DNA from: VGBK01 sp964354255
GTDB lineage: Bacteria; Actinomycetota; Acidimicrobiia; Spongiisociales; UBA11373
Direction: 5' to 3'
DNA length: 64,000 nucleotides
NCBI GenBank assembly: GCA_964354255.1
Contig: CAYGYX010000003.1
Span: 1-64,000 of the forward strand
A model generated the notes under the pieces. That model saw only the letters and a program-made list of their open reading frames with translations, was not told where the DNA came from and did no database searches. Positions 34,750 to 43,761 of this stretch are shown piece by piece (positions within the stretch are counted from its first letter, which is position 1; every line of letters begins with the position of its first letter). Both the position numbers and the translations under genes were made by a program.

Positions 34750-35898
34750 TCAGAACCGCGCCAGGCGCTGCCGGTAAGCCCCCACCGCCCCGCGGAAGTC
34801 GCCCACGGTGTCCCCACCGAACATGCGCACCATCTCGTCGGCGAGGACCCAGGCCACCATCTGCTCGGCGACCACCCCGGCGGCGGGCACGGCACAGGTA
34901 TCGGAGCGCTCCCGCAGCGCCTCCGCCGGTTCCTTGGTGGCCACATCGACGGTGCGTCGGGGACGGCCCAGGGTGGAGAGAGGCTTCATGGCCGCCCGCA
35001 CCCGGATGGGCTGCCCGGTGCTCATCCCCCCCTCGATGCCCCCGGCCCGGGCGCTGGCCCGGGTGAACCCGTCCCCGCCGAAGGCGATCTCGTCTTGCCC
35101 CTGCGAGCCGCGGCGCCCCGCTCCCAAGAAGCCGTCGCCCACCTCAACCCCCTTGATCGCCGGGATCGACATGAGCGCCCCGGCCAGCAGGGCGTCGAGG
35201 CGGCGATCCCAATGGGCGTGGCTCCCGACTCCCGCCGGCACTCCGTAGGCGATCACCTCCACCACCCCGCCCAGCGTGTCCTGCTCGTCATGGGCCCGGT
35301 CGATCTCCGCCACCATCGCCGCCGCGGCCGCCGGGTCCAAGCAGCGCACCGGTGAGGCGTCCACCTGCCGAAGATCGCCCACGCCGGGCACCGGGCCCTC
35401 CGCGCGCACTCCCCCTATCGCCACCACATGGCTCACCACGGTCACCCCGGCCGCCTCCAGCAGTGCCTTGGCCAGCCGGCCGGCAACGGTGCGAGCCGCC
35501 GTCTCCCGGGCCGAGGCCCTCTCCAGGATGTCGCGCGCGTCGTGCGTGCCGTACTTGAGCATGCCCGGCAGGTCGGCGTGCCCGGGTCGGGGGGCGGTGA
35601 GCGGGGCAGCCCCGCCCCCGGGTTCCGGCGACATGCGCTCCCGCCATTGCGGCCACTCCCGGTTGCGCACCACCACCGCCACCGGCCCGCCGAGCGTCCG
35701 CCCGAACCGCACCCCGCCCAGGATCTCCAACTCGTCCCGCTCAACGGACATGCGCCGCCCGCGACCGTGGCCCCGGCGTCTCCGGGCCAACTCGGCCGCC
35801 AGTGCGTCGGCCGAGACCTCCAGCCCGGCGGGCAGGCCCTCGACGATGGTCACCAGGCCCGGCCCGTGCGACTCACCGGCAGTGAGGAAGCGCAGCAC
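34750..35898 (-). CDS. aroC: chorismate synthase
   Basis: Makes chorismate from EPSP with reduced FMN. The 382 residues have GESHGPGLVTIVEGLPAGL, RRRRGHGRGRRM, the GTHDARDILERASARETAARTVAG segment and GGIEGGMSTGQPIRV. The GTG start is 30 bases after the PilP-like gene ends, linking the shikimate genes to the pilus operon. Confidence 0.96.
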   Translation of the reverse strand: MLRFLTAGESHGPGLVTIVEGLPAGLEVSADALAAELARRRRGHGRGRRMSVERDELEILGGVRFGRTLGGPVAVVVRNREWPQWRERMSPEPGGGAAPLTAPRPGHADLPGMLKYGTHDARDILERASARETAARTVAGRLAKALLEAAGVTVVSHVVAIGGVRAEGPVPGVGDLRQVDASPVRCLDPAAAAAMVAEIDRAHDEQDTLGGVVEVIAYGVPAGVGSHAHWDRRLDALLAGALMSIPAIKGVEVGDGFLGAGRRGSQGQDEIAFGGDGFTRASARAGGIEGGMSTGQPIRVRAAMKPLSTLGRPRRTVDVATKEPAEALRERSDTCAVPAAGVVAEQMVAWVLADEMVRMFGGDTVGDFRGAVGAYRQRLARF

Positions 35899-35928
35899 GG
35901 CGGGGATGGTACCCCCGGAGCCGCGGGC

Positions 35929-36540
35929 CTACTTGATGATCGACTGGCCCACCGCCAGCGTGAACACGTTGTCCCTGTACATGAACACGCCGCTGCTGGT
36001 CCCCAGGCTGATCACCTTGAAGTCGTCGGCGAAGGTGTCGCCCACCTCCACCGTGTAGGTAGTCCCGTCGACGGTGAGCACCGCCTCCCGGACCCCGCCC
36101 TCGTCGCGGATCTCCAGCAGGGTCACCCTCTTCCCCGCCGGCGTGTCCGGGCTGGTAGTGGTCGTGCTGCCGCCGGCGGTGGTCGAGGTGGTCTCGCCGC
36201 CCCCGGTGGTCGTGGTCGCTCCCCCGCCGGTGGTGGTCGTCTCGCCCCCGGTGGTGGAGGAGGTGTCGCCGGGCGCGGTGGTGCTGGTCGGGACGGTGAT
36301 CAGCGGTACGAACGGATCCCGGGGCTGCGAGACCCGGAAGCCTCCTGCCGCGGCGATCGAAGCCGCCTCGCCGCCGGGCAACGAGGCACCCGGACCCGGT
36401 GCTCCGGGCAGATCCTGATCCCCCCCGAACGACAGCACCCCGGAGGACGCCATCAGCCAGACGGAGGCGCCGGCCGTGCCCACCAGCAGCATCGCCACCA
36501 TCACCGCCACAAAGGTGCGTCGCCCGGTGCCGGCAGCCAC
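35929..36540 (-). CDS. PilP-like pilus-operon protein with Thr/Gly linker
   Basis: Membrane-anchored protein of 203 residues at the PilP position of pilMNOP. It has one N-terminal transmembrane helix (about 10-32), a sequence RDPFVPLI that resembles the start of PilP domains, a low-complexity linker rich in Thr, Gly and Ser (about 85-135, from short repeats of GGTGGTCGT-type DNA), and a C-terminal beta domain (VTLLEIRDEGGVREAVLTV, VGDTFADDFKVISLGTSSGVFM). PilP normally contacts the outer-membrane secretin PilQ; no secretin gene is here. Homology to PilP is inferred from place and pattern. Confidence 0.6.
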   Translation of the reverse strand: MAAGTGRRTFVAVMVAMLLVGTAGASVWLMASSGVLSFGGDQDLPGAPGPGASLPGGEAASIAAAGGFRVSQPRDPFVPLITVPTSTTAPGDTSSTTGGETTTTGGGATTTTGGGETTSTTAGGSTTTTSPDTPAGKRVTLLEIRDEGGVREAVLTVDGTTYTVEVGDTFADDFKVISLGTSSGVFMYRDNVFTLAVGQSIIK

Positions 36541-36541
36541 G

Positions 36542-37156
36542 TCAGCCCTCCTCCATCACGATGGTCGTGGTCGTGGCGGTCTCGTCGCCGCCGGAGGTGT
36601 CGGGGACGGTCGCCGGCAGCAGGTCGCTCAGCGTGAACAGGCGCATGGTGAGGCCCACCGACAGCACCGTCGCCCCCTGGTCGTCCTGCGTCGAGAGCAT
36701 GCTGATGGCGTCGACTCGCACCAGCCGCTCCATATCGTTGAGACCGAACAGGAACCCGAGCACCTCGAAGAACTCGCCATGGACAGCGGCCTCGACCTCT
36801 ATCTGGCGCAGCTCGGACCCGACCACCACCAGCGGCACAGCGGGCGACAACTCGCTCAGTTCGACCCCGGTGGCTTCGGTCAGCGCGAAGATCTCGTCGA
36901 TGAACTCGTCGAGCAACGGCTGCTCGGGGATGAGGGCCTCCAGCTTCCCGATCCCGGCCAGGTACTCGACCTCAGATTCCCGGATCTCCTGCAGCTGGCC
37001 GATCTGGGTCCGCAGCGTCACCTCCTGCTGCTGGGCCGCCCGCAGGTTGTCCTGCTCCTCGGCGATCCGGGCGTTACGGGGGGCGATCAGCAAGAACCAC
37101 CAGCCGGCGGCCAGCAGCACTGCCAGCAGCAGCGCGAGGAGGACCCAGCGGCGCAT
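36542..37156 (-). CDS. pilO: type IV pilus inner-membrane protein PilO
   Basis: Alignment-complex protein of 204 residues. One transmembrane helix (about 4-24, WVLLALLLAVLLAAGWWFLLI) is followed by a coiled coil (ARIAEEQDNLRAAQQQEVTLRTQI region) and a ferredoxin-like domain containing FFEVLGFLFGLNDMERLVRVD, typical of PilO. It lies 1 base from pilN and 1 base from the PilP-like gene. Confidence 0.85.
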   Translation of the reverse strand: MRRWVLLALLLAVLLAAGWWFLLIAPRNARIAEEQDNLRAAQQQEVTLRTQIGQLQEIRESEVEYLAGIGKLEALIPEQPLLDEFIDEIFALTEATGVELSELSPAVPLVVVGSELRQIEVEAAVHGEFFEVLGFLFGLNDMERLVRVDAISMLSTQDDQGATVLSVGLTMRLFTLSDLLPATVPDTSGGDETATTTTIVMEEG

Positions 37157-37157
37157 G

Positions 37158-37772
37158 TCAGGGCACCTCGGGTATCAGATCCTCGGCGCGGTCGGTGACC
37201 GCACCCGTGGTGAGAGCGGCGGTGGAGGTGAAGGTGACCACCGGCTCCTCCCCGATGCTGCTCTCCGACGCGGTGCTCACCCACGGGCCGGTCACGCCGG
37301 AGAAGACCTCGGAGCCGAGGCTGCGCAGCCACTCCGAGACATCCGGGAAATCGAAGCCCACTCCGTTGAAGGAGACTGCGCCCACCAACTCGGTCGAGGC
37401 CCCGGGCCCAGTCGCACCGGCAAACGACTCAATCCACACCCGCGGCGGCAGCAGTCGGGACAGATCGTTGAGGAACACACCCCAGTCGACATCGCCGGCC
37501 AGCGCGGCGCGTACCAGGGCGGCCTTGCCCTCGAACTGCTCCTGGAGGGTCCCGGCATCGGCCAGCGCCGCCACCTCCCGCTCCAGCGTCCGGTTGACCT
37601 CCTGCTGGGCCTCGACGTCGGCCTTGGCAGCCGAGACCCGGCTGTTCCAGTAGAAGACCCCACCGACCAAGGCGGCCAGGTAGACCACACCCGCCACCGC
37701 CAGCAGCATTACCCGGCGGCGTTGGGCCCGCTCCTCGCCGACCTCGGGCGGCAGCAGGTTGATGGGCCTCAT
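37158..37772 (-). CDS. pilN: type IV pilus inner-membrane protein PilN
   Basis: Begins with MRPINLLPPEV, the conserved cytoplasmic INLLP peptide that binds PilM. It then has a transmembrane helix (about 25-45), a coiled coil, and a periplasmic-type domain with WGVFLNDLSRLLPPRVWIESF. At 204 residues it has the usual size. The ATG at 37772 overlaps the pilM stop by four bases. Confidence 0.88.
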   Translation of the reverse strand: MRPINLLPPEVGEERAQRRRVMLLAVAGVVYLAALVGGVFYWNSRVSAAKADVEAQQEVNRTLEREVAALADAGTLQEQFEGKAALVRAALAGDVDWGVFLNDLSRLLPPRVWIESFAGATGPGASTELVGAVSFNGVGFDFPDVSEWLRSLGSEVFSGVTGPWVSTASESSIGEEPVVTFTSTAALTTGAVTDRAEDLIPEVP

Positions 37773-38884
37773 GAGCGGTCCTTGGCCAGATGGGCGAAGC
37801 GGTTGCTCGGCGGGACCACGAAGCTGCCCCACAGGGCGAGCCCCACCGCCGCCGGCAGGACGGGCTGCAGTTCCAGCAGTTGCGGCTCGGTCATGTGGAT
37901 GCGGCCCACGCTGACGTGGTCGAGCACCCGCACGGGTTCCACCCGGGTGCCCAGAGCGCGGGCGATCCGATTGGCCAGGTGCGGCAGGCGGGCCCCGTTG
38001 CCGGAGACGACCAGACGCTGCAGCGAGTGCTCGCCGGCCTGGGTCAGATAGTAGTTCACCGAGCCCCTGATCTCCTCGATCAGACTGTCGGCCGTCCGGG
38101 TGAGGAGGCGGGACAGAGACGCCTGGTCATCGTCTCCCCCCGGCATGCCGCTGGGGACCACCCCAATGGAGCGCTTGCGCTCCTCGGCGTCCTCCCGGCT
38201 CAGCGAGGCCCCGGCCATCAGGGCCTCGGTGAACTGGCTGCCGCCGGTGGGGATGATGCGCACGAAGCGGGTGATGCCACCCCGTATCACCGCGATCTGG
38301 GTCAGCGTCGCCCCGATGTCGAGGAGGCCCTGGGCCCCTTCGGTCTCCGGGGTGAGACCGGCGCCGAAGGCGGCCCGCACCAGCCCGAAGGTCTGCAGGT
38401 CGATGGACATCACCTGGAGGCCGGCGCGGCGGGCCACCCCCACCAGGCCCTCCACCATCTCCCGCTGCGCCGCCACCACCAGGATCGAGAGCATCAGATC
38501 GCCGTCGGGGGTGGTGAACTCCTCGAGGGGAACGTAGTCGAGGACGGCCTCTTCCACCGGCATGGGGATGGCGTCCTGCACCTGGTAGGGCAGGGCCTCC
38601 ACCAGCTCCTCCTCCTCCAGGTGGGGCACGTCCACCTGGCGCACGATGACCCGCTGGTTGGCGATGCCCACCACCAGCCGCTTGCGGGGCAGGTGGTGGC
38701 GCTTCCAGAGGGCGCTGACCGCCTCGGTCACCGCCCCCTCGTCGGCGATGTCACCGGCGACCACCGCCCCGGGGGGCAGGGGCATCTCGGCAAAGCGCCG
38801 CAGCACCGGCGTCGCGCTGCTTGTGTCGACGGCAGCAGCACGGACCGCCTCCGAACCGATGTCGAGGCCGACCGCGATCGGCAT
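37769..38884 (-). CDS. pilM: type IV pilus actin-like ATPase PilM
   Basis: Cytoplasmic actin/FtsA-like protein of 371 residues. It has the phosphate-1 motif VGLDIGSEAVRAA, the SHS2-type segment with VPHLEEEELVEALPYQVQDAIPMP, phosphate-2 LLDIGATLTQIAVI, and the adenosine motif VVSGNGARLPHLA. The ATG at 38884 is preceded by GGAGG. It probably starts a separate transcript, as 173 bases without a gene lie upstream. Confidence 0.92.
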   Translation of the reverse strand: MPIAVGLDIGSEAVRAAAVDTSSATPVLRRFAEMPLPPGAVVAGDIADEGAVTEAVSALWKRHHLPRKRLVVGIANQRVIVRQVDVPHLEEEELVEALPYQVQDAIPMPVEEAVLDYVPLEEFTTPDGDLMLSILVVAAQREMVEGLVGVARRAGLQVMSIDLQTFGLVRAAFGAGLTPETEGAQGLLDIGATLTQIAVIRGGITRFVRIIPTGGSQFTEALMAGASLSREDAEERKRSIGVVPSGMPGGDDDQASLSRLLTRTADSLIEEIRGSVNYYLTQAGEHSLQRLVVSGNGARLPHLANRIARALGTRVEPVRVLDHVSVGRIHMTEPQLLELQPVLPAAVGLALWGSFVVPPSNRFAHLAKDRS

Positions 38885-39057
38885 GCAGTCCTCCGTTGTA
38901 GCCGCCTGAGCGGCGGTCCCTCACCCGATCACACAGCAGTAACTACACGTATGTCGCCGATGAGCGTACACAGTGAGAGGCGGGCGGCCAAGGATCCCCC
39001 GGGGCAGTCCCCGGCGGGGATGGCGACGGCGCCGCGAGCCGGCTGCACCCGCCGCGG
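38885..39057 (-). promoter_or_regulatory. intergenic region before pilM
   Basis: No gene is seen in these 173 bases. The minus strand holds the pilM ribosome-binding site and a small hairpin CCGCC-loop-GGCGG (38902-38916) close to it. This is the longest non-coding break inside the pilus cluster, so a promoter is likely, but no convincing -35/-10 pair stands out. Confidence 0.35.
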
Positions 39058-39828
39058 TCAGCCGAGATACCACCGGGCGACGGCGTCCCCGAGCACGAGA
39101 CCCAGCCCGGCCCCGGCCACCATGGCCGGGCCGAACGGGATGGCATCCTTGCGCCGCACCCGCCGGGCGGCCAGCAGCGCCACCGCCGCCAGGCCACCGA
39201 GGGCGAAGGCAGCGAACGCGCCGACCAGGAGGGCACTCCACGAGCGGTGGGCCAGGACCAAGCCGAGCAGGAAGCCCAGCTTCACGTCCCCGAAGCCGAA
39301 CCCTCCCCGGGCGGCCAGGGCCACCAGCAGGAGCAGCCCGAAGTAGGCGGCTCCGCCGGCCAGCGTCCGCAGCACCGCCCACGGGTCGCCTTCGACGAAC
39401 GAGCCCAGGGCAAGCAGGGCCGCCGTCCCGACGATGCCCGGCAGCAGGATGCGGTCCGGGATGCGCCGGTAGTCCAGATCGGTGAGGGTCAGGGCGATCG
39501 CCGTCCCCGCCGCCCACCAGTAGCCGGGCAGCGCCCAGGACGCCCCTACCAGCAGGGCCAGGCCGGCCAAGGCGGCCGCCGTCCCCGCCTCCACCAACGG
39601 GTAGCGCAGCGAGATGGCGACGCCGCAGTCCCGGCAGTGCCCCCGCAGCAGCAGCCAGGAGAGCACCGGCACGTTGTCGCCCGCCCGGATCTCGTGACCA
39701 CAGGCCGGGCAGGACGAGCGGGGCCTCACCACCGACCGGCCCAGCGGGATCCGATAGGTCACCACGTTGAGGAAAGAGCCCACCACCAAGCCGAGCAGCC
39801 CTCCCAGACAGGCCAGGAATGTGGTCAC
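39058..39828 (-). CDS. pilD: prepilin peptidase / N-methyltransferase
   Basis: Processes prepilins at the G|F site and methylates the new N-terminus. The 256-residue membrane protein has about eight transmembrane segments, a zinc-type double CxxC domain (CPACGHEI and CRDCGVAI) and the two catalytic aspartates (LTDLDYRRIPD and GFGDVKLG). The GTG at 39828 is chosen because GGAGGTG lies 6 bases upstream; the frame is open beyond it through the degraded pilin sequence. Confidence 0.93.
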   Translation of the reverse strand: MTTFLACLGGLLGLVVGSFLNVVTYRIPLGRSVVRPRSSCPACGHEIRAGDNVPVLSWLLLRGHCRDCGVAISLRYPLVEAGTAAALAGLALLVGASWALPGYWWAAGTAIALTLTDLDYRRIPDRILLPGIVGTAALLALGSFVEGDPWAVLRTLAGGAAYFGLLLLVALAARGGFGFGDVKLGFLLGLVLAHRSWSALLVGAFAAFALGGLAAVALLAARRVRRKDAIPFGPAMVAGAGLGLVLGDAVARWYLG

Positions 39829-40315
39829 CGGGGCACCTCCGCCGGAGCCGGGCGGTAGGGACTGCATGCCGTGGGCGGGACGATCATTCCTCTCCTGCGG
39901 GGTCTGCTCCAGCATCGTCCCGCCGCGGGGACAGGTGAAGGGGATCCTGGCGCCGGCGGCCCAGAAGCCGGGCCGGGTGTGTCCGGGCGGGGCCGCCGCC
40001 AGCCAGCCCGCTCCCCTGAGGTCGGTTCCGACGAAGCAGGCACCGCCGATGGCTCTCTCCCACAACGAGAAGAACCGCCCCAACCCCGCGGCGCGCACCG
40101 GGCAGACGATCCGGTCGTCGGCGTTGTCGAGATCGATCCGCACCCCCTCGGCCGGATCGGCGCCCACCGGGACCCCGGCCGCACCGCCTCCACCTCAGCG
40201 ATCACCTGGCTCCAGGCCATCGTCTCCCGCCAAACCGTCTCTTCGGCCAGAAGCAGGTTGGGTAGGTCGCTCTGGGCCGACCGGCCCTGGGCGCTGTCAC
40301 ACAGAGGCCGCTGAA
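39829..40315 (-). pseudogene. degraded second pilin gene
   Basis: This stretch between pilA and pilD resembles the C-terminal part of PilA. One frame encodes AQGRSAQSDLPNLLLAEETVW (40230-40310), matching PilA AQDRAAQSDIRSVLLAEKAIW. About 90 bases further on the similarity moves to another frame: EGVRIDLDNADDRIVCPV...LWERAIGG, matching PilA EGVQVSLNG..VVCIQR...IWESSLEG. The N-terminal class III signal and hydrophobic helix are missing: only about 10-20 bases separate the first match from the pilA terminator. It is therefore a truncated, frameshifted tandem copy. Confidence 0.72.
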
Positions 40316-40320
40316 CATCG

Positions 40321-40351
40321 GCGAGGGGCGGGCAGCGTGCCCGCCCCTCGC
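40321..40351 (-). terminator. terminator-like hairpin after pilA
   Basis: GCGAGGGGCGGGCA (40321-40334) pairs perfectly with TGCCCGCCCCTCGC (40338-40351) with a 3-base loop, a 14-bp stem 23 bases after the pilA stop. No U-tract follows. It would limit transcription from pilA into pilD and may give abundant pilA mRNA. Confidence 0.7.
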
Positions 40352-40374
40352 GCTAGTTGCCGGGCAAGCAGGTT

Positions 40375-40845
40375 CTACCAGCCGGACTGGGTCCAAGCGG
40401 CGTCGGCAGCAGCAGGGCAGGCGGCCAGGAAGCCGTCATCGGCGTTGTCGCCGTAGCGAGTCCCCTCCAGGGAGCTCTCCCAGATGAGCCAGGTGGTCCC
40501 GGAAGCGGAAATGCGCTGGATGCAGACGACGTCTGTGCCGTTCAGACTGACCTGCACCCCTTCCGGGGCGTCGACGGCGTCGTAGAACAGCAGGTTCGGC
40601 TCGAAGGCAATGAGGTCGTCAGTGTCGGCCGTGTAGTCGCCGTCGTCCAGCCAGATGGCCTTCTCGGCGAGCAAGACGCTACGGATGTCGCTCTGGGCCG
40701 CCCGGTCCTGAGCCGAGCGACGGAAGCCGAGGAACGAGGGGATGGCGATGGCGATGAGGACTGCAATGATCATCACCACGACCATGAGCTCGATGAGCGT
40801 GAAGCCCTCGCCCCCGGCCAGCCGCTTGCGGATGGCCTTGGTCAT
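40375..40845 (-). CDS. pilA: type IV pilin (major prepilin candidate)
   Basis: 156-residue prepilin. The class III signal MTKAIRKRLAGGEG is cleaved before F15 and followed by FTLIELMVVVMIIAVLIAIA, with Glu at mature position 5. The globular part has a disulfide-capable Cys pair (VVCIQR and AACPAA). ATG at 40845 has GAGGAGGG upstream. A strong hairpin in the 5' leader and a strong terminator-like hairpin behind it isolate this gene within the operon. Confidence 0.93.
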   Translation of the reverse strand: MTKAIRKRLAGGEGFTLIELMVVVMIIAVLIAIAIPSFLGFRRSAQDRAAQSDIRSVLLAEKAIWLDDGDYTADTDDLIAFEPNLLFYDAVDAPEGVQVSLNGTDVVCIQRISASGTTWLIWESSLEGTRYGDNADDGFLAACPAAADAAWTQSGW

Positions 40846-40863
40846 GTCGTCCCTCCTCGGGGT

Positions 40864-40892
40864 CCGCACGAGCGGGGAATCCGCCCGTGCGG
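40864..40892 (-). repeat. inverted repeat in the pilA 5' leader
   Basis: CCGCACG (40864-40870) and CGTGCGG (40886-40892) form a 7-bp stem, continued after one mismatch by GCGG/CCGC around a 5-base loop. It lies about 10 bases before the pilA ribosome-binding site. It could stabilise the pilA message or end transcription from pilC. Confidence 0.5.
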
Positions 40893-40946
40893 TGTTTATC
40901 GGCTGCGGCGCCCGATGACTTGAGGGATCAAGGCGCGCGCAGGCGC

Positions 40947-42173
40947 CTACTGGATCAGGCTGCCGATGTTGAACATCGGCAAGTAGAGGCAGATCAGGAT
41001 GCCGCCGACCACCACGCCCATGACGACGATCAGTAGCGGTTCGATGAGGCTGGTGAGAGCGCTGACGGCGTCGTCGACCTCCTGGTCGTAGAACTCGGAG
41101 ACCTTGGACAGCATGGTGTCAAGGGCCCCGGTCTCCTCCCCCACCGTCATCATCTGGGTCACCATCGGGGGAAAGACGTCGTGCCGGGCGAGAGGGGTAG
41201 CCAGCGATTCGCCCCGCTTCACCGCCTCGCGCACATCGCGCAGGGCATCGCTGATCAAGGCGTTGCCGGCAGTCTCCGACACGATGTCGAGGGCCTGCAA
41301 CACCGGCACGCCGGTGCGGCTGAGCACCGACATGGTGCGGGCGAAGCGGCTGATGGCCACCTTCCTCACCAGAGAGCCGAAGATCGGCACCCGCAGCTTG
41401 AAGTGGTCCCAAGCGTGCCGCCCGTCGTCGGTGGCGATCCAGCGGCGGAAGGCGACCACCCCGAGGACCGTCAGCAGCCCGCCCACCCACCACAGCTTGC
41501 CGAGGATCCCGGAGATGGTCATCAGCATCTGGGTCGGGACGGGGAGCACGCCCCCGAGATCGGTGTAGATGCGATCGAAGATGGGGACGATGAAGAGCAT
41601 CATCGCCGACACCACCACCACCACCAGCGACATCACCACGGTCGGGTAGGCCATGGCCGCGCGGACCTTGGAGCGGAGGCGCACCGCGCTCTCCAGAGTC
41701 TCGGCCAGACGGAGCAGGGTCTCGTCGAGCGCCCCACTCACCTCGCCGGCCTGGATCATCGAGACGTAGAGGTAGCCGAAGATCTTGGGGTGCTCGGCCA
41801 GGGCGGCGGAGAGGCTCGAGCCCTGTTCCACCCTGGCCCGCACTTGGCCCACGACCTCCGCCAAGGCAGGGGTCTCCGTCTGCTGGTGGAGCACCGTCAG
41901 CGCCCGCACCAGGGTGAGCCCCGAATTCACCATGGTGGCCAGCTGGCGGCTGAACACGGCCACCGCCTTCGGCTTGACCTTCTTGCGGAAGCCGGGGAAC
42001 TTCACCTCCTTGTCCAGGGCGGCCACCCGGCGCTCGGTCACGCGCAGCGGCACCAGGCCCTTCTCCTGCAGCGTCCGGGCCACCGCCGCCGCCGACGAGG
42101 CTTCCAGTTGCCCTTCCCGCACGCCCCCGGCGCGGTCCCGGGCCCGATACTCGAAAGTCAGCGCCGGGCTCAC
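40947..42173 (-). CDS. pilC: type IV pilus platform protein PilC
   Basis: Inner-membrane platform of the pilus motor, 408 residues. It has two GspF domains (GFRKKVKPKAVAVFSRQLATMVNSGLTLVRAL and the later VRKVAISRFARTMSVLSRTGVPVLQAL) with three transmembrane helices, the last one near the C-terminus (LLIVVMGVVVGGILICLYLPMF). The GTG start overlaps the stop of the PilT gene. Confidence 0.95.
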   Translation of the reverse strand: MSPALTFEYRARDRAGGVREGQLEASSAAAVARTLQEKGLVPLRVTERRVAALDKEVKFPGFRKKVKPKAVAVFSRQLATMVNSGLTLVRALTVLHQQTETPALAEVVGQVRARVEQGSSLSAALAEHPKIFGYLYVSMIQAGEVSGALDETLLRLAETLESAVRLRSKVRAAMAYPTVVMSLVVVVVSAMMLFIVPIFDRIYTDLGGVLPVPTQMLMTISGILGKLWWVGGLLTVLGVVAFRRWIATDDGRHAWDHFKLRVPIFGSLVRKVAISRFARTMSVLSRTGVPVLQALDIVSETAGNALISDALRDVREAVKRGESLATPLARHDVFPPMVTQMMTVGEETGALDTMLSKVSEFYDQEVDDAVSALTSLIEPLLIVVMGVVVGGILICLYLPMFNIGSLIQ

Positions 42174-43759
42174 CTTCGCCCTCCTTTCAGCAGGTCGCTC
42201 AGTTCGCCGGGGTTGCCTGCCCGCTCCAGGGCGGCACTCATCGACACCTTCCCCGCATTCACCAGATGGGCCAGCGACTGCTCCATGGTCTGCATGCCGT
42301 ATTTGCCCCCCGCCTGCAGGGCACTGCGGATCTGGTGCACCTTCCCCTCGCGGATCAGGTTGCGGATCCCGGCAGTGGTCACCAGCACCTCGACCGCCGC
42401 CACCCGGCCCCGCCCGTTGACCATGGGCAGCAGCTGCTGGGACACCACCCCTTGCAGGGACGAGGCCAGCTGGACCCGCACCTGCTGCTGCTGGTACGGC
42501 GGGAACACGTCGATCATCCGCTCCACCGACCCCGGGGCGTCCTGAGTGTGCAGGGTGGCGAACACCAGGTGCCCGGTCTCGGCGGCGGTAAGGGCGGTGG
42601 CCATGGTCTCCAGGTCCCGCAACTCGCCCACCAGGATCACATCGGGGTCCTGGCGAAGGGCATGGCGCAGGGCGCTGGCGAAGCTCGGGGTGTCGGTCCC
42701 CACCTCCCGCTGGTTGACGATGGCCATCTTGTGGCGGTGCATGTACTCGATGGGGTCTTCCACCGTCATGATGTGCACCGCCCGGGTGCGGTTGACCAGA
42801 TCGATGAGCGAGGCCAGGGTGGTCGACTTCCCCTGGCCGGTGGCCCCGGTGACCAGCACCAGGCCGCGAGGCAGGCGGGCGAACTCCGCCACCACCGCGG
42901 GCATGCCCAGCTCCTCCAGGGTGTAGGCCTGCTCCGGGATGGCCCGCAGCACCGCCCCGACGCTCCCCCGCTGAAAGAACACGTTCACCCGGAAGCGGCC
43001 CTTGCCGGCCACCGGATGCGAGCAGTCCAGCTCCTGGTGCTCCTCCAACTGCTCCCGCTGCTTGCTGGAGAGGATGCCGAAGATCAGGCTGCGCAGCGGG
43101 GCGGGCTTCAGCCGGCCGTAGCCGGGGATGGGCCGGATCTCCCCGTCGAGGCGCATGAGGGGCGGCGAACCCGCGGTCAGGTGCAGGTCGGAAGAACCGG
43201 TGTCGAGCACCACCTCGAGCAGCTGGTTCAGGTGGTACCCCACCTCCTCCCCCTCCGGGGGTGCCTCACCCGGACGTGCCTCGGAGGCCGAAGGGGCACC
43301 GAGGGCATGGTTGGCGTAAGCACGGGCCACCGCCGCGCTCAGCGCCCGGGAGGGAGCCAGGGCGGGGATCACCGGACAGCCGGCCTCCTCGGCCAGGAGC
43401 GACACCTTGGCTCGATTCAAGGGGTCGGCCAGGGCGACTACCAGGGCATCGCTGCCCTCGTGCCGCACTCGTCGCACCGGGAGCGCCCCCTTCGCCACCG
43501 CGACGGCGCCATCGAGCTGGCGCAGCGCCTCGCCGTCGGCCGGGCAGATGTCGGGATCGACGAACTCGAGTGACAGGTGGCCGGCGGCGGCGCGCAACAG
43601 CTGGAGGGGATCGAGTCCACCGCTGCTGAGCAGCACCCGCGCCGGGTGCACCCCGGAAATCCCGGCTTCGTCGATCGCCCGGGCCAGGTCATCCTTGCTC
43701 ACCAGGCGCCGTTCCACCAGCGTCTGCCCGAGCAGGGCCACAGCTCCTTCGTCCGGCAT
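42170..43759 (-). CDS. pilT: PilT-type retraction ATPase with N-terminal MshEN-like domain
   Basis: Hexameric ATPase, probably for pilus retraction. Residues about 175-529 are PilT: GSSDLHLTAGSPPLMR, Walker A GATGQGKSTT, ASP-box and Walker B DPDVILVGELRD, His box HLVFATLHT, and the PilT-specific GIRNLIREGK motif. Residues 1-160 form a GspE_N/MshEN-like region (LGQTLVERRLVSKDDLARAI) not found in typical PilT, which is about 350 residues. The c-di-GMP-binding pattern in it is imperfect. Confidence 0.9.
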   Translation of the reverse strand: MPDEGAVALLGQTLVERRLVSKDDLARAIDEAGISGVHPARVLLSSGGLDPLQLLRAAAGHLSLEFVDPDICPADGEALRQLDGAVAVAKGALPVRRVRHEGSDALVVALADPLNRAKVSLLAEEAGCPVIPALAPSRALSAAVARAYANHALGAPSASEARPGEAPPEGEEVGYHLNQLLEVVLDTGSSDLHLTAGSPPLMRLDGEIRPIPGYGRLKPAPLRSLIFGILSSKQREQLEEHQELDCSHPVAGKGRFRVNVFFQRGSVGAVLRAIPEQAYTLEELGMPAVVAEFARLPRGLVLVTGATGQGKSTTLASLIDLVNRTRAVHIMTVEDPIEYMHRHKMAIVNQREVGTDTPSFASALRHALRQDPDVILVGELRDLETMATALTAAETGHLVFATLHTQDAPGSVERMIDVFPPYQQQQVRVQLASSLQGVVSQQLLPMVNGRGRVAAVEVLVTTAGIRNLIREGKVHQIRSALQAGGKYGMQTMEQSLAHLVNAGKVSMSAALERAGNPGELSDLLKGGRR

Positions 43760-43761
43760 TC

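Noticed and set aside
36120..36300. Possible tandem-repeat or CRISPR-like array
   Set aside because: The repetition comes from Thr/Gly codons in the linker of the PilP-like protein; there are no spacers.
38885..38960. c-di-GMP riboswitch before pilM
   Set aside because: The region is short and lacks the conserved GEMM core; only a small hairpin is present.
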